Assembly: GCA_031769625.1 (NCBI GenBank)
Contig: JAUIMM010000188.1
Coordinates: 14,081,501-14,145,500, forward strand
Origin: Taudactylus pleione
Lineage: Eukaryota; Chordata; Amphibia; Anura; Myobatrachidae
DNA: 64,000 nt
Direction: 5' to 3'
In this document: positions 25,331-39,485 of the stretch, piece by piece
How positions within the stretch are numbered: the stretch's first letter is position 1
How the letters are laid out: each line of letters opens with the position of its first letter
The notes under the pieces: generated by a model
What the model saw: the letters and a program-made list of their open reading frames with translations, nothing else
Database searches by the model: none
What the model was told of the DNA's origin: nothing
Translations under genes and position numbers: made by a program

Positions 25331-28300
25331 ACCGTTAAAGGGTGCTGTAACCCCCGAAAGTACACTCCAGTCCAAACCAAAAAAAAAATAATTTTCTGTG
25401 TTTGTGAATTGTGTGCGCAGTAGCCGCACGTGCATCAACAAAGTAGTGCCAAGCGTGCGCCTGTGTCATAAGTAAAGGGCCGGCTGGCTTGACTGTTAAG
25501 GGTGCTTTAACCTCCGAAAGTACACTCCAGTCCAAACCAAAAAAAAAATTATTTTCTGTGTTTGTGAATTGTGTGCGCAGTAGCTGCACGTGCATCAACA
25601 AAGTAGTGCCAAGCGTGCGCCTGTGTCATAAGTAAAGGGCCGGCTGGCTTGACCGTTAAGGGTGCTGTAACCTCCGAAAGTACACTCCAGTCCAAACCAA
25701 AAAAAAAATTATTTTCTGTGTTTGTGAATTGTGTGCGCAGTAGCCGCACGAGCATCAACAAAGTAGTGCCAAGCGTGCGCCTGTGTCATAAGTAAAGGGC
25801 CGGCTGGCTTGACCGTTAAGGGTGCTGTAACCCCCGAAAGTACACTCCAGTTCAAACCAAAAAAAAAATTATTTTCTGTGTTTGTGAATTGTGTGCGCAG
25901 TAGCCGCACGTGCATCAACAAAGTAGTGCCAAGCGTGCGCCTGTGTCATAAGTAAAGGGCCGGCTGGCTTGACAGTTAAAGGGTGCTGTAACCCCCAAAG
26001 TACACTCCAGTCCAAACCAAAAAAAAAATTATTTTCTGTGTTTGTGAATTGTGTGCGCAGTAGCCGCACGTGCATCAACAAAGTAGTGCCAAGCGTGCGC
26101 CTGTGTCATAAGTAAAGGGCCGGCTGGCTTGACCATTAAAGGGTGCTGTAACCCCCGAAAGTACACTCCAGTCCAAACCAAAAAAAAATTATTTTCTGTG
26201 TTTGTGAATTGTGTGCGCAGTAGCCGCACGTGCATCAACAAAGTAGTGCCAAGCGTGCGCCTGTGTCATAAGTAAAGGGCCGGCTGGCTTGACCGTTAAA
26301 GGGTGCTGTAACCCCCGAAAGTACACTCCAGTCCAAACCAAAAAAAAATTATTTTCTGTGTTTGTGAATTGTGTGCGCAGTAGCCGCACGTGCATCATCA
26401 AAGTAGTGCCAAGCGTGCGCCTGTGTCAAAAGTAAAGGGCCGGCTGGCCTGACCGTTAAAGGGTGCTGTAACCCCCGAAAGTACACTCCAGTCCAAACCA
26501 AAAAAAATTTATTTTCTGTGTTTGTGAATTGTGTGCGCAGTAGCCGCACGTGCATCAACAAAGTAGTGACAAGCGTGCGCCTGTGTCATAAGTAAAGGGC
26601 CGGCTGGCTTGACCGTTAAAGGGTGCTGTAACCCCCAAAGTACACTCCAGTCCAAGCCAAAAAAAAATTATTTTCTGTGTTTGTGAATTGTGTGCGCAGT
26701 AGCCGCACGTGCATCAACAAAGTAGTGCCAAGCGTGCGCCTGTGTCATAAGTAAAGGGCCGGCTGGCTTGACCGTTAAAGGGTGCTGTAACCCCCGAAAG
26801 TACACTCCAATCCAAACCAAAAAAAAATTATTTTCTGTGTTTGTGAATTGTGTGCGCAGTAGCCGCACGTGCATCAACAAAGTAGTACCAAGCGTGCGCC
26901 TGTGTCATAAGTAAAGGGCCGGCTGGCTTGACCGTTAAGGGTGCTGTAACCTCCGAAAGTACACTCCAGTCCAAACCAAAAAAAAAATTATTTTCTGTGT
27001 TTGTGAATTGTGTGCGCAGTAGCCGCACGTGCATCAACAAAGTAGCGCCAAGCGTGCGCCTGTGTCATAAGTAAAGGGCCGGCTGGCTTGACCGTTAAGG
27101 GTGCTGTAACCCCCGAAAGTACACTCCAGTCCAAACCAAAAAAAAATTATTTTCTGTGTTTGTGAATTGTGTGCGCAGTAGCAGCACGTGCATCAACAAA
27201 GTAGTGCCAAGCGTGCGCCTGTGTCATAAGTAAAGGGCCAGCTGGCTTGACCGTTAACGGGTGCTGTAACCCCCAAAGTACGCTCCAGTCCAAACCAAAA
27301 AAAAATTATTTTCTGTGTTTGTGAATTGTGTGCGCAGTAGCCGCACGTGCATCAACAAAGTAGTGCCAAGCGTGCGCCTGTGTCATAAGTAAAGGGCCGG
27401 CTGGCTTGACCGTTAAAGGGTGCTGTAACCCCCGAAAGAACACTCCAGTCCAAACAAAAAAAAAAATATTTTCTGTGTTTGTGAATTGTGTGCGCAGTAG
27501 CCGCACGTGCATCAACAAAGTAGTGCCAAGCGTGCGCCTGTGTCATAAGTAAAGGGCTGGCTGGCTTGACCGTTAAGGGTGCTGTAACTTCCGAAAGTAC
27601 ACTCCAGTCCAAACCAAAAAAAAAATTATTTTCTGTGTTTGTGAATTGTGTGCGCAGTAGCCGCACGTGCATCAACAAAGTAGTGCCAAGCGTGCGCCTG
27701 TGTCATAAGTAAAGGGCCGGCTGGCTTGACCGTTAAAGGGTGCTGTAACCCCCGAAAGTACACTCCAGTCCAAACCAAAAAAAAAAGTATTTTCTGTGTT
27801 TGTGAATTGTGTGCGCAGTAGCCGCACGTGCATCAACAAAGTAGTGCCAAGCGTGCGCCTGTGTCATAAGTAAAGGGCCGGCTGGCTTGACCATTAAAGG
27901 GTGCTGTAACCCCCGAAAGTACACTCCAGTCCAAACCAAAAAAAATTTATTTTCTGTGTTTGTGAATTGTGTGCGCAGTAGCCGCACGTGCATCAACAAA
28001 GTAGTGCCAAGCGTGCACCTGTGTCATAAGTAAAGGGCCGGCTGGCTTGACCGTTAAAGGGTGCTGTAACCCCCGAAAGTACACTCCAGTCCAAACCAAA
28101 AAAATAAATATTTTCTGTGTTAGTGAATTGTGTGCGCAGTAGCCGCACGTGCATCAACAAAGTAGTGCCAAGCGTGCGCCTGTGTCATAAGTAAAGGGCC
28201 GGCTGGCTTGACCGTTAAAGGGTGCTGTAACCCCCGAAAGTACACTCCAGTCCATACCAAAAAAAATGTATTTTCTGTGTTTGTGAATTGTGTGCGCAGT

Positions 28301-31300
28301 AGCCGCACGTGCATCAACAAAGTAGTGCCAAGCGTGCGCCTGTGTCATAAGTAAAGGGCCGGCTGGCTTGACCGTTAAAGGGTGCTGTAACCCCCAAAGT
28401 ACACTGAAGTCCAAGCCAAAAAAAAAATTATTTTCTGTGTTTGTGAATTGTGTGCGCAGTAGCCGCACGTGCATCAACAAAGTAGTGCCAAGCGTGCGCC
28501 TGTGTCATAAGTAAAGGGCCGGCTGGCTTGACCGTTAAAGGGTGCTGTAACCCCCGAAAGTACACTCCAGTCCAAACCAAAAAAAAAAGTATTTTCTGTG
28601 TTTGTGAATTGTGTGCGCAGTAGCCGCACGTGCATCAACAAAGTAGTGCCAAGCGTGCGCCTGTGTCATAAGTAAAGGGCCGGCTGGCTTGACCATTAAA
28701 GGGTGCTGTAACCCCCGAAAGTACACTCCAGTCCAAACAAAAAAAAATTTATTTTCTGTGTTTGTGAATTATGTGCGCAGTAGCCGCACGTGCATCAACA
28801 AAGTAGTGCCAAGCGTGCACCTGTGTCATAAGTAAAGGGCTGGCTGGCTTGACCGTTAAAGGGTGCTGTAACCCCCGAAAGTACACTGAAGTCCAAGCCA
28901 AAAAAAAAATTATTTTCTGTGTTTGTGAATTGTGTGCGCAGTAGCCGCACGTGCATCAACAAAGTAGTGCCAAGCGTGCGCCTGTGTCATAAGTAAAGGG
29001 CCGGCTGGCTTGACCGTTAAAGGTAGCTGTAACCCCCGAAAGTACACTCCAGTCCAAACCAAAAAAAAATTATTTTCTGTGTTTGTGAATTGTGTGCGCA
29101 GTAGCAGCACGTGCATCAACAAAGTAGTGCCAAGCGTGCGCCTGTGTCATAAGTAAAGGGCCGGCTGGCTTGACCGTTAAAGGGTGCTGTAACCCCCGAT
29201 AGTACACTCCAGTCCATACCAAAAAAAATTTATTTTCTGTGTTTGTGAATTGTGTGCGCAGTAGCCGCACGTGCATCAACAAAGTAGTGCCAAGCGTGCG
29301 CCTGTGTCATAAGTAAAGGGCCGGCTGGCTTGACCGTTAAAGGGTGCTGTAACCCCCAAAGTACGCTCCAGTCCAAACCAAAAAAAAATGTATTTTCTGT
29401 GTTTGTGAATTGTGTGCGCAGTAGCCGCACGTGCATCAACAAAGTAGTGCCAAGCGTGCGCCTGTGTCATAAGTAAAGGGCCGGCTGGCTTGACCGTTAA
29501 AGGGTGCTGTAACCCCCGAAAGTACACTCCAGTCCAAACCAAAAAAAAAAGTATTTTCTGTGTTTGTGAATTGTGTGCGCAGTAGCCGCACGTGCATCAA
29601 CAAAGTAGTGCCAAGCGTGCGCCTGTGTCATAAGTAAAGGGCCGGCTGGCTTGACCATTAAAGGGTGCTGTAACCCCCGAAAGTACACTCCAGTCCAAAC
29701 CAAAAAAAATTTATTTTCTGTGTTTGTGAATTATGTGCGCAGTAGCCGCACGTGCATCAACAAAGTAGTGCCAAGCGTGCACCTGTGTCATAAGTAAAGG
29801 GCCGGCTGGCTTGACCGTTAAAGGGTGCTGTAACCCCCGAAAGTACACTCCAGTCCAAACCAAAAAAAAAATATTTTCTGTGTTAGTGAATTGTGTGCGC
29901 AGTAGCCGCACGTGCATCAACAAAGTAGTGCCAAGCGTGCGCCTGTGTCATAAGTAAAGGGCCGGCTGGCTTGACCGTTAAAGGGTGCTGTAACCCCCGA
30001 AAGTACACTCCAGTCCATACCAAAAAAAATGTATTTTCTGTGTTTGTGAATTGTGTGCGCAGTAGCCGCACGTGCATCAACAAAGTAGTGCCAAGCGTGC
30101 GCCTGTGTCATAAGTAAAGGGCCGGCTGGCTTGACCGTTAAAGGGTGCTGTAACCCCCAAAGTACACTGAAGTCCAAGCCAAAAAAAAAATTATTTTCTG
30201 TGTTTGTGAATTGTGTGCGCAGTAGCCGCACGTGCATCAACAAAGTAGTGCCAAGCGTGCGCCTGTGTCATAAGAAAAGGGCCGGCTGGCTTGACCGTTA
30301 AAGGTTGCTGTAACCCCCGAAAGTACACTCCAGTCCAAACCAAAAAAAATTTATTTTCTGTGTTTGTGAATTGTGTGCGCAGTAGCAGCACGTGCATCAA
30401 CAAAGTAGTGCCAAGCGTGCGCCTGTGTCATAAGTAAAGGGCCGGCTGGCTTGACCGTTAAAGGGTGCTGTAACCCCCGAAAGTACACTCCAGTCCATAC
30501 CAAAAAAAATTTATTTTCTGTGTTTGTGAATTGTGTGCGCAGTAGCCGCACGTGCATCAACAAAGTAGTGCCAAGCGTGCGCCTGTGTCATAAGTAAAGG
30601 GCCGGCTGGCTTGACCGTTAAAGGGTGCTGTAACCCCCAAAGTACGCTCCAGTCCAAACCAAAAAAAAATTATTTTCTGTGTTTGTGAATTGTGTGCGCA
30701 GTAGCCGCACGTGCATCAACAAAGTAGTGCCAAGCGTGCGCCTGTGTCATAAGTAAAGGGCCGGCTGGCTTGACCGTTAAAGGGTGCTGTAACCCCCGAA
30801 AGTACACTCCAGTCCAAACCAAAAAAAAATTATTTTCTGTGTTTGTGAATTGTGTGCGCAGTAGCCGCACGTGCATCAACAAAGTAGTGCCAAGCGTGCG
30901 CCTGTGTCATAAGTAAAGGGCTGGCTGGCTTGACCGTTAAGGGTGCTGTAAACTCCGAAAGTACACTCCAGTCCAAACCAAAAAAAAAATTATTTTCTGT
31001 GTTTGTGAATTGTGTGCGCAGTAGCAGCACGTGCAACAACAAAGTAGTGCCAAGCGTGCGCCTGTGTCATAAGTAAAGGGCCGGCTGGCTTGACCGTTAA
31101 AGGGTGCTGTAACCCCCAAAGTACACTCCAGTCCAAACAAAAAAAAAATTATTTTCTGTGTTTGTGAATTGTGTGCGCAGTAGCCGCACGTGCATCAACA
31201 AAGTAGTGCCAAGCGTGCGCCTGTGTCATAAGTAAAGGGCCGGCTGGCTTGACCGTTAAGGGTGCTGTAACCCCCGAAAGTACACTCCAGTCCAAACCAA

Positions 31301-34300
31301 AAAAAAAATAATTTTCTGTGTTTGTGAATTGTGTGCGCAGTAGCCGCACGTGCATCAACAAAGTAGTGCCAAGCGTGCGCCTGTGTCATAAGTAAAGGGC
31401 CGGCTGGCTTGACTGTTAAGGGTGCTGTAACCTCCGAAAGTACACTCCAGTCCAAACCAAAAAAAAAATTATTTTCTGTGTTTGTGAATTGTGTGCGCAG
31501 TAGCTGCACGTGCATCAACAAAGTAGCGCCAAGCGTGCGCCTGTGTCATAAGTAAAGGGCCGGCTGGCTTGACCGTTAAGGGTGCTGTAACCTCCGAAAG
31601 TACACTCCAGTCCAAACCAAAAAAAAAATTATTTTCTGTGTTTGTGAATTGTGTGCGCAGTAGCCGCACGAGCATCAACAAAGTAGTGCCAAGCGTGCGC
31701 CTGTGTCATAAGTAAAGGGCCGGCTGGCTTGACCGTTAAGGGTGCTGTAACCCCCGAAAGTACACTCCAGTTCAAACCAAAAAAAAAATTATTTTCTGTG
31801 TTTGTGAATTGTGTGCGCAGTAGCCGCACGTGCATCAACAAAGTAGTGCCAAGCGTGCGCCTGTGTCATAAGTAAAGGGCCAGCTGGCTTGACAGTTAAA
31901 GGGTGCTGTAACCCCCAAAGTACACTCCAGTCCAAACCAAAAAAAAAATTATTTTCTGTGTTTGTGAATTGTGTGCGCAGTAGCCGCACGTGCATCAACA
32001 AAGTAGTGCCAAGCGTGCGCCTGTGTCATAAGTAAAGGGCCGGCCGGCTTGACCGTTAAGGGTGCTGTAACCCCCGAAAGTACACTCCAGTCCAAACCAA
32101 AAAAAAATTATTTTCTGTGTTTGTGAATTGTGTGCGCAGTAGCCGCACGTGCATCAACAAAGTAGTGCCAAGCGTGCGCCTGTGTCATAAGTAAAGGGCC
32201 GGCTGGCTTGACCGTTAAAGGGTGCTGTAACCCCCGAAAGTACACTCCAGTCCAAACCAAAAAAAAATTATTTTCTGTGTTTGTGAATTGTGTGCGCAGT
32301 AGCCGCACGTGCATCATCAAAGTAGTGCCAAGCGTGCACCTGTGTCATAAGTAAAGGGCCGGCTGGCCTGACCGTTAAAGGGTGCTGTAACCCCCGAAAG
32401 TACACTCCAGTCCAAACCAAAAAAAATTTATTTTCTGTGTTTGTGAATTGTGTGCGCAGTAGCCGCACGTGCATCAACAAAGTAGTGCCAAGCGTGCGCC
32501 TGTGTCATAAGTAAAGGGCCGGCTGGCTTGACCGTTAAAGGGTGCTGTAACCCCCAAAGTACACTCCAGTCCAAGCCAAAAAAAAAATTATTTTCTGTGT
32601 TTGTGAATTGTGTGCGCAGTAGCCGCACGTGCATCAACAAAGTAGTGCCAAGCGTGCGCCTGTGTCATAAGTAAAGGGCCGGCTGGCTTGACCGTTAAAG
32701 GGTGCTGTAACCCCCGAAAGTACACTCCAATCCAAACCAAAAAAAAATTATTTTCTGTGTTTGTGAATTGTGTGCGCAGTAGCCGCACGTGCATCAACAA
32801 AGTAGTACCAAGCGTGCGCCTGTGTCATAAGTAAAGGGCCGGCTGGCTTGACCGTTAAGGGTGCTGTAACCTCCGAAAGTACACTCCAGTCCAAACAAAA
32901 AAAAAAATTATTTTCTGTGTTTGTGAATTGTGTGCGCTGTAGCCGCACGTGCATCAACAAAGTAGCGCCAAGCGTGCACCTGTGTCATAAGTAAAGGGCC
33001 GGCTGGCTTGACCGTTAAGGGTGCTGTAACCCCCGAAAGTACACTCCAGTCCAAACCAAAAAAAAATTATTTTCTGTGTTTGTGAATTGTGTGCGCAGTA
33101 GCAGCACGTGCATCAACAAAGTAGTGCCAAGCGTGCGCCTGTGTCATAAGTAAAGGGCCGGCTGGCTTGACCGTTAACGGGTGCTGTAACCCCCAAAGTA
33201 CGCTCCAGTCCAAACCAAAAAAAAATTATTTTCTGTGTTTGTGAATTGTGTGCGCAGTAGCCGCACGTGCATCAACAAAGTAGTGCCAAGCGTGCGCCTG
33301 TGTCATAAGTAAAGGGCCGGCTGGCTTGACCGTTAAAGGGTGCTGTAACCCCCGAAAGAACACTCCAGTCCAAACCAAAAAAAAATTATTTTCTGTGTTT
33401 GTGAATTGTGTGCGCAGTAGCCGCACGTGCATCAACAAAGTAGTGCCAAGCGTGCGCCTGTGTCATAAGTAAAGGGCTGGCTGGCTTGACCGTTAAGGGT
33501 GCTGTAACTTCCGAAAGTACACTCCAGTCCAAACCAAAAAAAAAATTATTTTCTGTGTTTGTGAATTGTGTGCGCAGTAGCCGCACGTGCATCAACAAAG
33601 TAGTGCCAAGCGTGCGCCTGTGTCATAAGTAAAGGGCCAGCTGGCTTGACCGTTAAAGGGTGCTGTAACCCCCGAAAGTACACTCCAGTCCAAACCAAAA
33701 AAAAAAGTATTTTCTGTGTTTGTGAATTGTGTGCGCAGTAGCCGCACGTGCATCAACAAAGTAGTGCCAAGCGTGCGCCTGTGTCATAAGTAAAGGGCCG
33801 GCTGGCTTGACCATTAAAGGGTGCTGTAACCCCCGAAAGTACACTCCAGTCCAAACCAAAAAAAATTTATTTTCTGTGTTTGTGAATTGTGTGCGCAGTA
33901 GCCGCACGTGCATCAACAAAGTAGTGCCAAGCGTGCACCTGTGTCATAAGTAAAGGGCCGGCTGGCTTGACCGTTAAAGGGTGCTGTAACCCCCGAAAGT
34001 ACACTCCAGTCCAATCCAAAAAAAAAATATTTTCTGTGTTAGTGAATTGTGTGCGCAGTAGCCGCACGTGCATCAACAAAGTAGTGCCAAGCGTGCGCCT
34101 GTGTCATAAGTAAAGGGCCGGCTGGCTTGACCGTTAAAGGGTGCTGTAACCCCCGAAAGTACACTCCAGTCCATACCAAAAAAAATGTATTTTCTGTGTT
34201 TGTGAATTGTGTGCGCAGTAGCTGCACGTGCATCAACAAAGTAGTGCCAAGCGTGCGCCTGTGTCATAAGTAAAGGGCCGGCTGGCTTGACCGTTAAAGG

Positions 34301-34440
34301 GTGCTGTAACCCCCAAAGTACACTGAAGTCCAAGCCAAAAAAAAAATTATTTTCTGTGTTTGTGAATTGTGTGCGCAGTAGCAGCACGTGCATCAACAAA
34401 GTAGTGCCAAGCGTGCGCCTGTGTCATAAGTAAAGGGCCG
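25330..34440 (+). repeat. Higher-order block: 37-mer of about 5.92 kb, second copy partial
   Basis: Monomer order from about 25,330 to 28,520 matches 31,250 to 34,440 at a constant offset of 5,919-5,920 bp (37 monomers). Beyond about 34,440 the order diverges, so the second copy is incomplete. The monomers to the right (34,440-39,499) carry more private variants and shorter shared runs, as expected near the edge of an array. Confidence 0.7.
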
Positions 34441-37400
34441 GCTGGCTTGACCGTTAAAGGTTGCTGTAACCCCCGAAAGTACACTCCAGTCCAAACCAAA
34501 AAAAAATTATTTTCTGTGTTTGTGAATTGTGTGCGCAGTAGCCGCACGTGCATCAACAAAGTAGTGCCAAGCGTGCGCCTGTGTCATAAGTAAACGGCCG
34601 GCTGGCTTGACCGTTAAAGGGTGCTGTAACCCCCGAAAGTACACTCCAGTCCAAACCAAAAAAAAATTATTTTCTGTGTTTGTGAATTGTGTGCGCAGTA
34701 GCCGCACGTGCATCAACAAAGTAGTGCCAAGCGTGCGCTTGTGTCATAAGTAAAGGGCCATCTGGCTTGACCGTTAAAGGGTGCTGTAACCCCCGAAAGT
34801 ACACTCCAGTCCAAACCAAAAAAAAATTATTTTCTGTGTTTGTGAATTGTGTGCGCAGTAGCCGCACGAGCATCAACAAAGTAGTGCCAAGCGTGCGCCT
34901 GTGTCATAAGTAAAGGGCCGGCTGGCTTGACCATTAAAGGGTGCTGTAACCCCCGAAAGTACACTCCAGTCCAAACCAAAAAAAATTTATTTTCTGTGTT
35001 TGTGAATTGTGTGCGCAGTAGCCGCACGTGCATCAACAAAGTAGTGCCAAGTGTGCACCTGTGTCATAAGTAAAGGGCCGGCTGGCTTGACCGTTAAAGG
35101 GTGCTGTAACCCCCGAAAGTACACTCCAGTCCAAACCAAAAAAAAAATATTTTCTGTGTTAGTGAATTGTGTGCGCAGTAGCCGCACGTGCATCAACAAA
35201 GTAGTGCCAAGCGTGCGCCTGTGTCATAAGTAAAGGGCCGGCTGGCTTGACCGTTAAAGGGTGCTGTAACCCCCGAAAGTACACTCCAGTCCATACCAAA
35301 AAAAATGTATTTTCTGTGTTTGTGAATTGTGTGCGCAGTAGCCGCACGTGCATCAACAAAGTAGTGCCAAGCGTGCGCCTGTGTCATAAGTAAAGGGCCG
35401 GCTGGCTTGACCGTTAAAGGGTGCTGTAACCCCCAAAGTACACTGAAGTCCAAGCCAAAAAAAAAATTATTTTCTGTGTTTGTGAATTGTGTGCGCAGTA
35501 GCCGCACGTGCATCAACAAAGTAGTGCCAAGCATGCGCCTGTGTCATAAGTAAAGGGCCGGCTGGCTTGACCGTTAAAGGTTGCTGTAACCCCCGAAAGT
35601 ACACTCCAGTCCAAACCAAAAAAAAATTATTTTCTGTGTTTGTGAATTGTGTGCGCAGTAGCAGCACGTGCATCAACAAAGTAGTGCCAAGCGTGCGCCT
35701 GTGTCATAAGTAAAGGGCCGGCTGGCTTGACCGTTAAAGGGTGCTGTAACCCCCGAAAGTACACTCCAGTCCATACCAAAAAAAATTTATTTTCTGTGTT
35801 TGTGAATTGTGTGCGCAGTAGCCGCACGTGCATCAACAAAGTAGTGCCAAGCGTGCGCCTGTGTCATAAGTAAAGGGCCGGCTGGCTTGACCATTAAAGG
35901 GTGCTGTAACCCCCAAAGTACGCTCCAGTCCAAACCAAAAAAAAATTATTTTCTGTGTTTGTGAATTGTGTGCGCAGTAGCCGCACGTGCATCAACAAAG
36001 TAGTGCCAAGCGTGCGCCTGTGTCATAAGTAAAGGGCCGGCTGGCTTGACCGTTAAAGGGTGCTGTAACCCCCGAAAGTACACTCCAGTCCAAACCAAAA
36101 AAAAATTATTTTCTGTGTTTGTGAATTGTGTGCGCAGTAGCCGCACGTGCATCAACAAAGTAGTGCCAAGCGTGCGCCTGTGTCATAAGTAAAGGGCTGG
36201 CTGGCTTGACCGTTAAGGGTGCTGTAACCTCCGAAAGTACACTCCAGTCCAAACCAAAAAAAAAATTATTTTCTGTGTTTGTGAATTGTGTGCGCAGTAG
36301 CCGCACGTGCATCAACAAAGTAGTGCCAAGCGTGCGCCTGTGTCATAAGTAAAGGGCCGGCTGGCTTGACCGTTAAAGGGTGCTGTAACCCCCGAAAGTA
36401 CACTCCAGTCCAAACCAAAAAAAAATTATTTTCTGTGTTTGTGAATTGTGTGCGCAGTAGCCGCACGTGCATCAACAAAGTAGTGCCAAGCGTGCGCCTG
36501 TGTCATAAGTAAACGGCCGGCTGGCTTGACCGTTAAAGGGTGCTGTAACCCCCGAAAGTACACTCCAGTCCAAACCAAAAAAAAATTATTTTCTGTGTTT
36601 GTGAATTGTGTGCGCAGTAGCCGCACGTGCATCAACAAAGTAGTGCCAAGCGTGCGCTTGTGTCATAAGTAAAGGGCCATCTGGCTTGACCGTTAAAGGG
36701 TACTGTAACCCCCGAAAGTACACTCCAGTCCAAACCAAAAAAAAATTATTTTCTGTGTTTGTGAATTGTGTGCGCAGTAGCCGCACGTGCATCAACAAAG
36801 TAGTGCCAAGCGTGCGCCTGTGTCATAAGTAAAGGGCTGGCTGGCGTGACCGTTAAGGGTGCTGTAACCTCCGAAAGTACACTCCAGTCCAAACCAAAAA
36901 AAAAATTATTTTCTGTGTTTGTGAATTGTGTGCGCAGTAGCCGCACGTGCATCAACAAAGTAGTGCCAAGCGTGCGCCTGTGTCATAAGTAAAGGGCCGG
37001 CTGGCTTGACCGTTAAAGGGTGCTGTAACCCCCGAAAGTACACTCCAGTCCAAACCAAAAAAAAATTATTTTCTGTGTTTGTGAATTGTGTGCGCAGTAG
37101 CCGCACGTGCATCAACAAAGTAGTGCCAAGCGTGCGCCTGTGTCATAAGTAAACGGCCGGCTGGCTTGACCATTAAAGGGTGCTGTAACCCCCGAAAGTA
37201 CACTCCAGTCCAAACCAAAAAAAAATTATTTTCTGTGTTTGTGAATTGTGTGCGCAGTAGCCGCACGTGCATCAACAAAGTAGTGCCAAGCGTGCGCCTG
37301 TGTCATAAGTAAAGGGCCGGCTGGCTTGACCGTTAAAGGGTGCTGTAACCCCCAAAGTACACTCCAGTCCAAACCAAAAAAAAAAATATTTTCTGTGTTT

Positions 37401-39485
37401 GTGAATTGTGTGCGCAGTAGCCGCACGTGCATCAACAAAGTAGTACCAAGCGTGCGCCTGTGTCATAAGTAAAGGGCAGGCTGGCTTGACCGTTAAGGGT
37501 GCTGTAACCTCCGAAAGTACACTCCAGTCCAAACCAAAAAAAAAAATATTTTCTGTGTTTGTGAATTGTGTGCGTAGTAGCCGCACGTGCATCAACAAAG
37601 TAGCGCCAAGCGTGCGCCTGTGTCATAAGTAAAGGGCCGGCTGGCTTGACCGTTAAGGGTGCTGTAACCCCCGAAAGTACACTCCAGTCCAAACAAAACA
37701 AAAAATTATTTTCTGTGTTTGTGAATTGTGTGCGCAGTAGCAGCACGTGCATCAACAAAGAAGTGCCAAGCGTGCGCCTGTGTCATAAGTAAAGGGCCGG
37801 CTGGCTTGACCGTTAAAGGGTACTGTAACCCCCGAAAGTACACTCCAGTCCAAACCAAAAAAAAATTATTTTCTGTGTTTGTGAATTGTGTGCGCAGTAG
37901 CCGCACGTGCATCAACAAAATAGTGCCAAGCGTGCGCCTTTGTCATAAGTAAAGGGCCAGCTGGCTTGACCGTTAAGGGTGCTGTAACCCCCGAAAGTAC
38001 AATCCAATCCAAACCAAAAAAAAATTATTTTCTGTGTTTGTGAATTGTGTGCGCAGTAGCCGCACGTGCATCAACAAAGTAGTGCCAAGCGTGCGCCTGT
38101 GTCATAAGTAAAGGGCCGGCTGGCTTGACCGTTAAGGGTGCTGTAACCCCCGAAAGTACACTCCAGTCCAAACCAAAAAAAAAATTATTTTCTGTGTTTG
38201 TGAATTGTGTGCGCAGTAGCCGCACGTGCATCAACAAAGTAGTGCCAAGCGTGCGCCTGTGTCATAAGTAAAGGGCCGGCTGGCTTGACCGTTAAAGGGT
38301 GCTGTAACCTCCAAAGTACACTCCAGTCCAAACCAAAAAAAAAATTATTTTCTGTGTTTGTGAATTGTGTGCGCAGTAGCCGCACGTGCATCAACAAAGT
38401 AGTGCCAAGCGTGCGCCTGTGTCATAAGTAAAGGGCCAGCTGGCTTGACCGTTAAAGGGTGCTGTAACCCCCGAAAGTACACTCCAGTCCAAACCAAAAA
38501 AAAATTATTTTCTGTGTTTGTGAATTGTGTGCGCAGTAGCCACACGTGCATCAACAAAGTAGTGCCAAGCGCGCGCCTGTGTCATAAGTAAAGGGCCGGC
38601 TGGCTTGACCGTTAAAGGGTGCTGTAACCCCCGAAAGTACACTCCAGTCCAAACCAAAAAAATTTTTTTTTCTGTGTTTGTGAATTGTGTGCGCAGTAGC
38701 CCCACGTGCATCAACAAAGTAGTGCCAAGCGTGCGCCTGTGTCATAAGTAAAGGGCCGGCTGGCTTGACCGTTAAAGGGTGCTGTAACCCCCGAAAGTAC
38801 ACTCCAATCCAAACCAAAAAAAAATTATTTTCTGTGTTTGTGAATTGTGTGCGCAGTAGCCGCACGTGCATCAACAAAGTAGTGCCAAGCGTGCGCCTGT
38901 GTCATAAGTAAAGGGCCGGCTGGCTTGACCGTTAAGGGTGCTGTAACCCCCGAAAGTACACTCCAATCCAAACCAAAAAAAAAATTATTTTCTGTGTTTG
39001 TGAATTGTGTGCGCAGTAGCCGCACGTGCATCAACAAAGTAGTGCCAAGCGTGCGCCTGTGTCATAAGTAAAGGGCCGGCTGGCTTGACCGTTAAAGGGT
39101 GCTGTAACCCCCGAAAGTACACTCCAATCCAAACCAAAAAAAAACTATTTTCTGTGTTTGTGAATTGTGTGCGCAGTAGCCGCACGTGCATCAACAAAGT
39201 AGTGCCAAGCGTGCGCCTGTGTCATAAGTAAAGGGCCGGCTGGCTTGACCGTTAAGGGTGCTGTAACTCCCGAAAGTACACTCCAGTCCAAACCAAAAAA
39301 AAAATTATTTTCTGTTTTTGTGAATTGTGTGCGCAGTAGCCGCACGTGCATCAACAAAGTAGTGCCAAGCGTGCGCCTGTGTCATAAGTAAAGGGCCGGC
39401 TGGCTTGACCGTTAAGGGTGCTGTAACCCCCGAAAGTACACTCCAGTCCAAACCAAAAAAAAAATTATTTTCTGTGTTTAGCCGC

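Noticed and set aside
1..39480. Series of about 70-codon (and some 108-123-codon) minus-strand frames in the satellite
   Set aside because: They recur once per monomer, overlap each other in changing frames because 160 is not divisible by three, pass through a length-variable A/T run that shifts the frame, and have no coding constraint.
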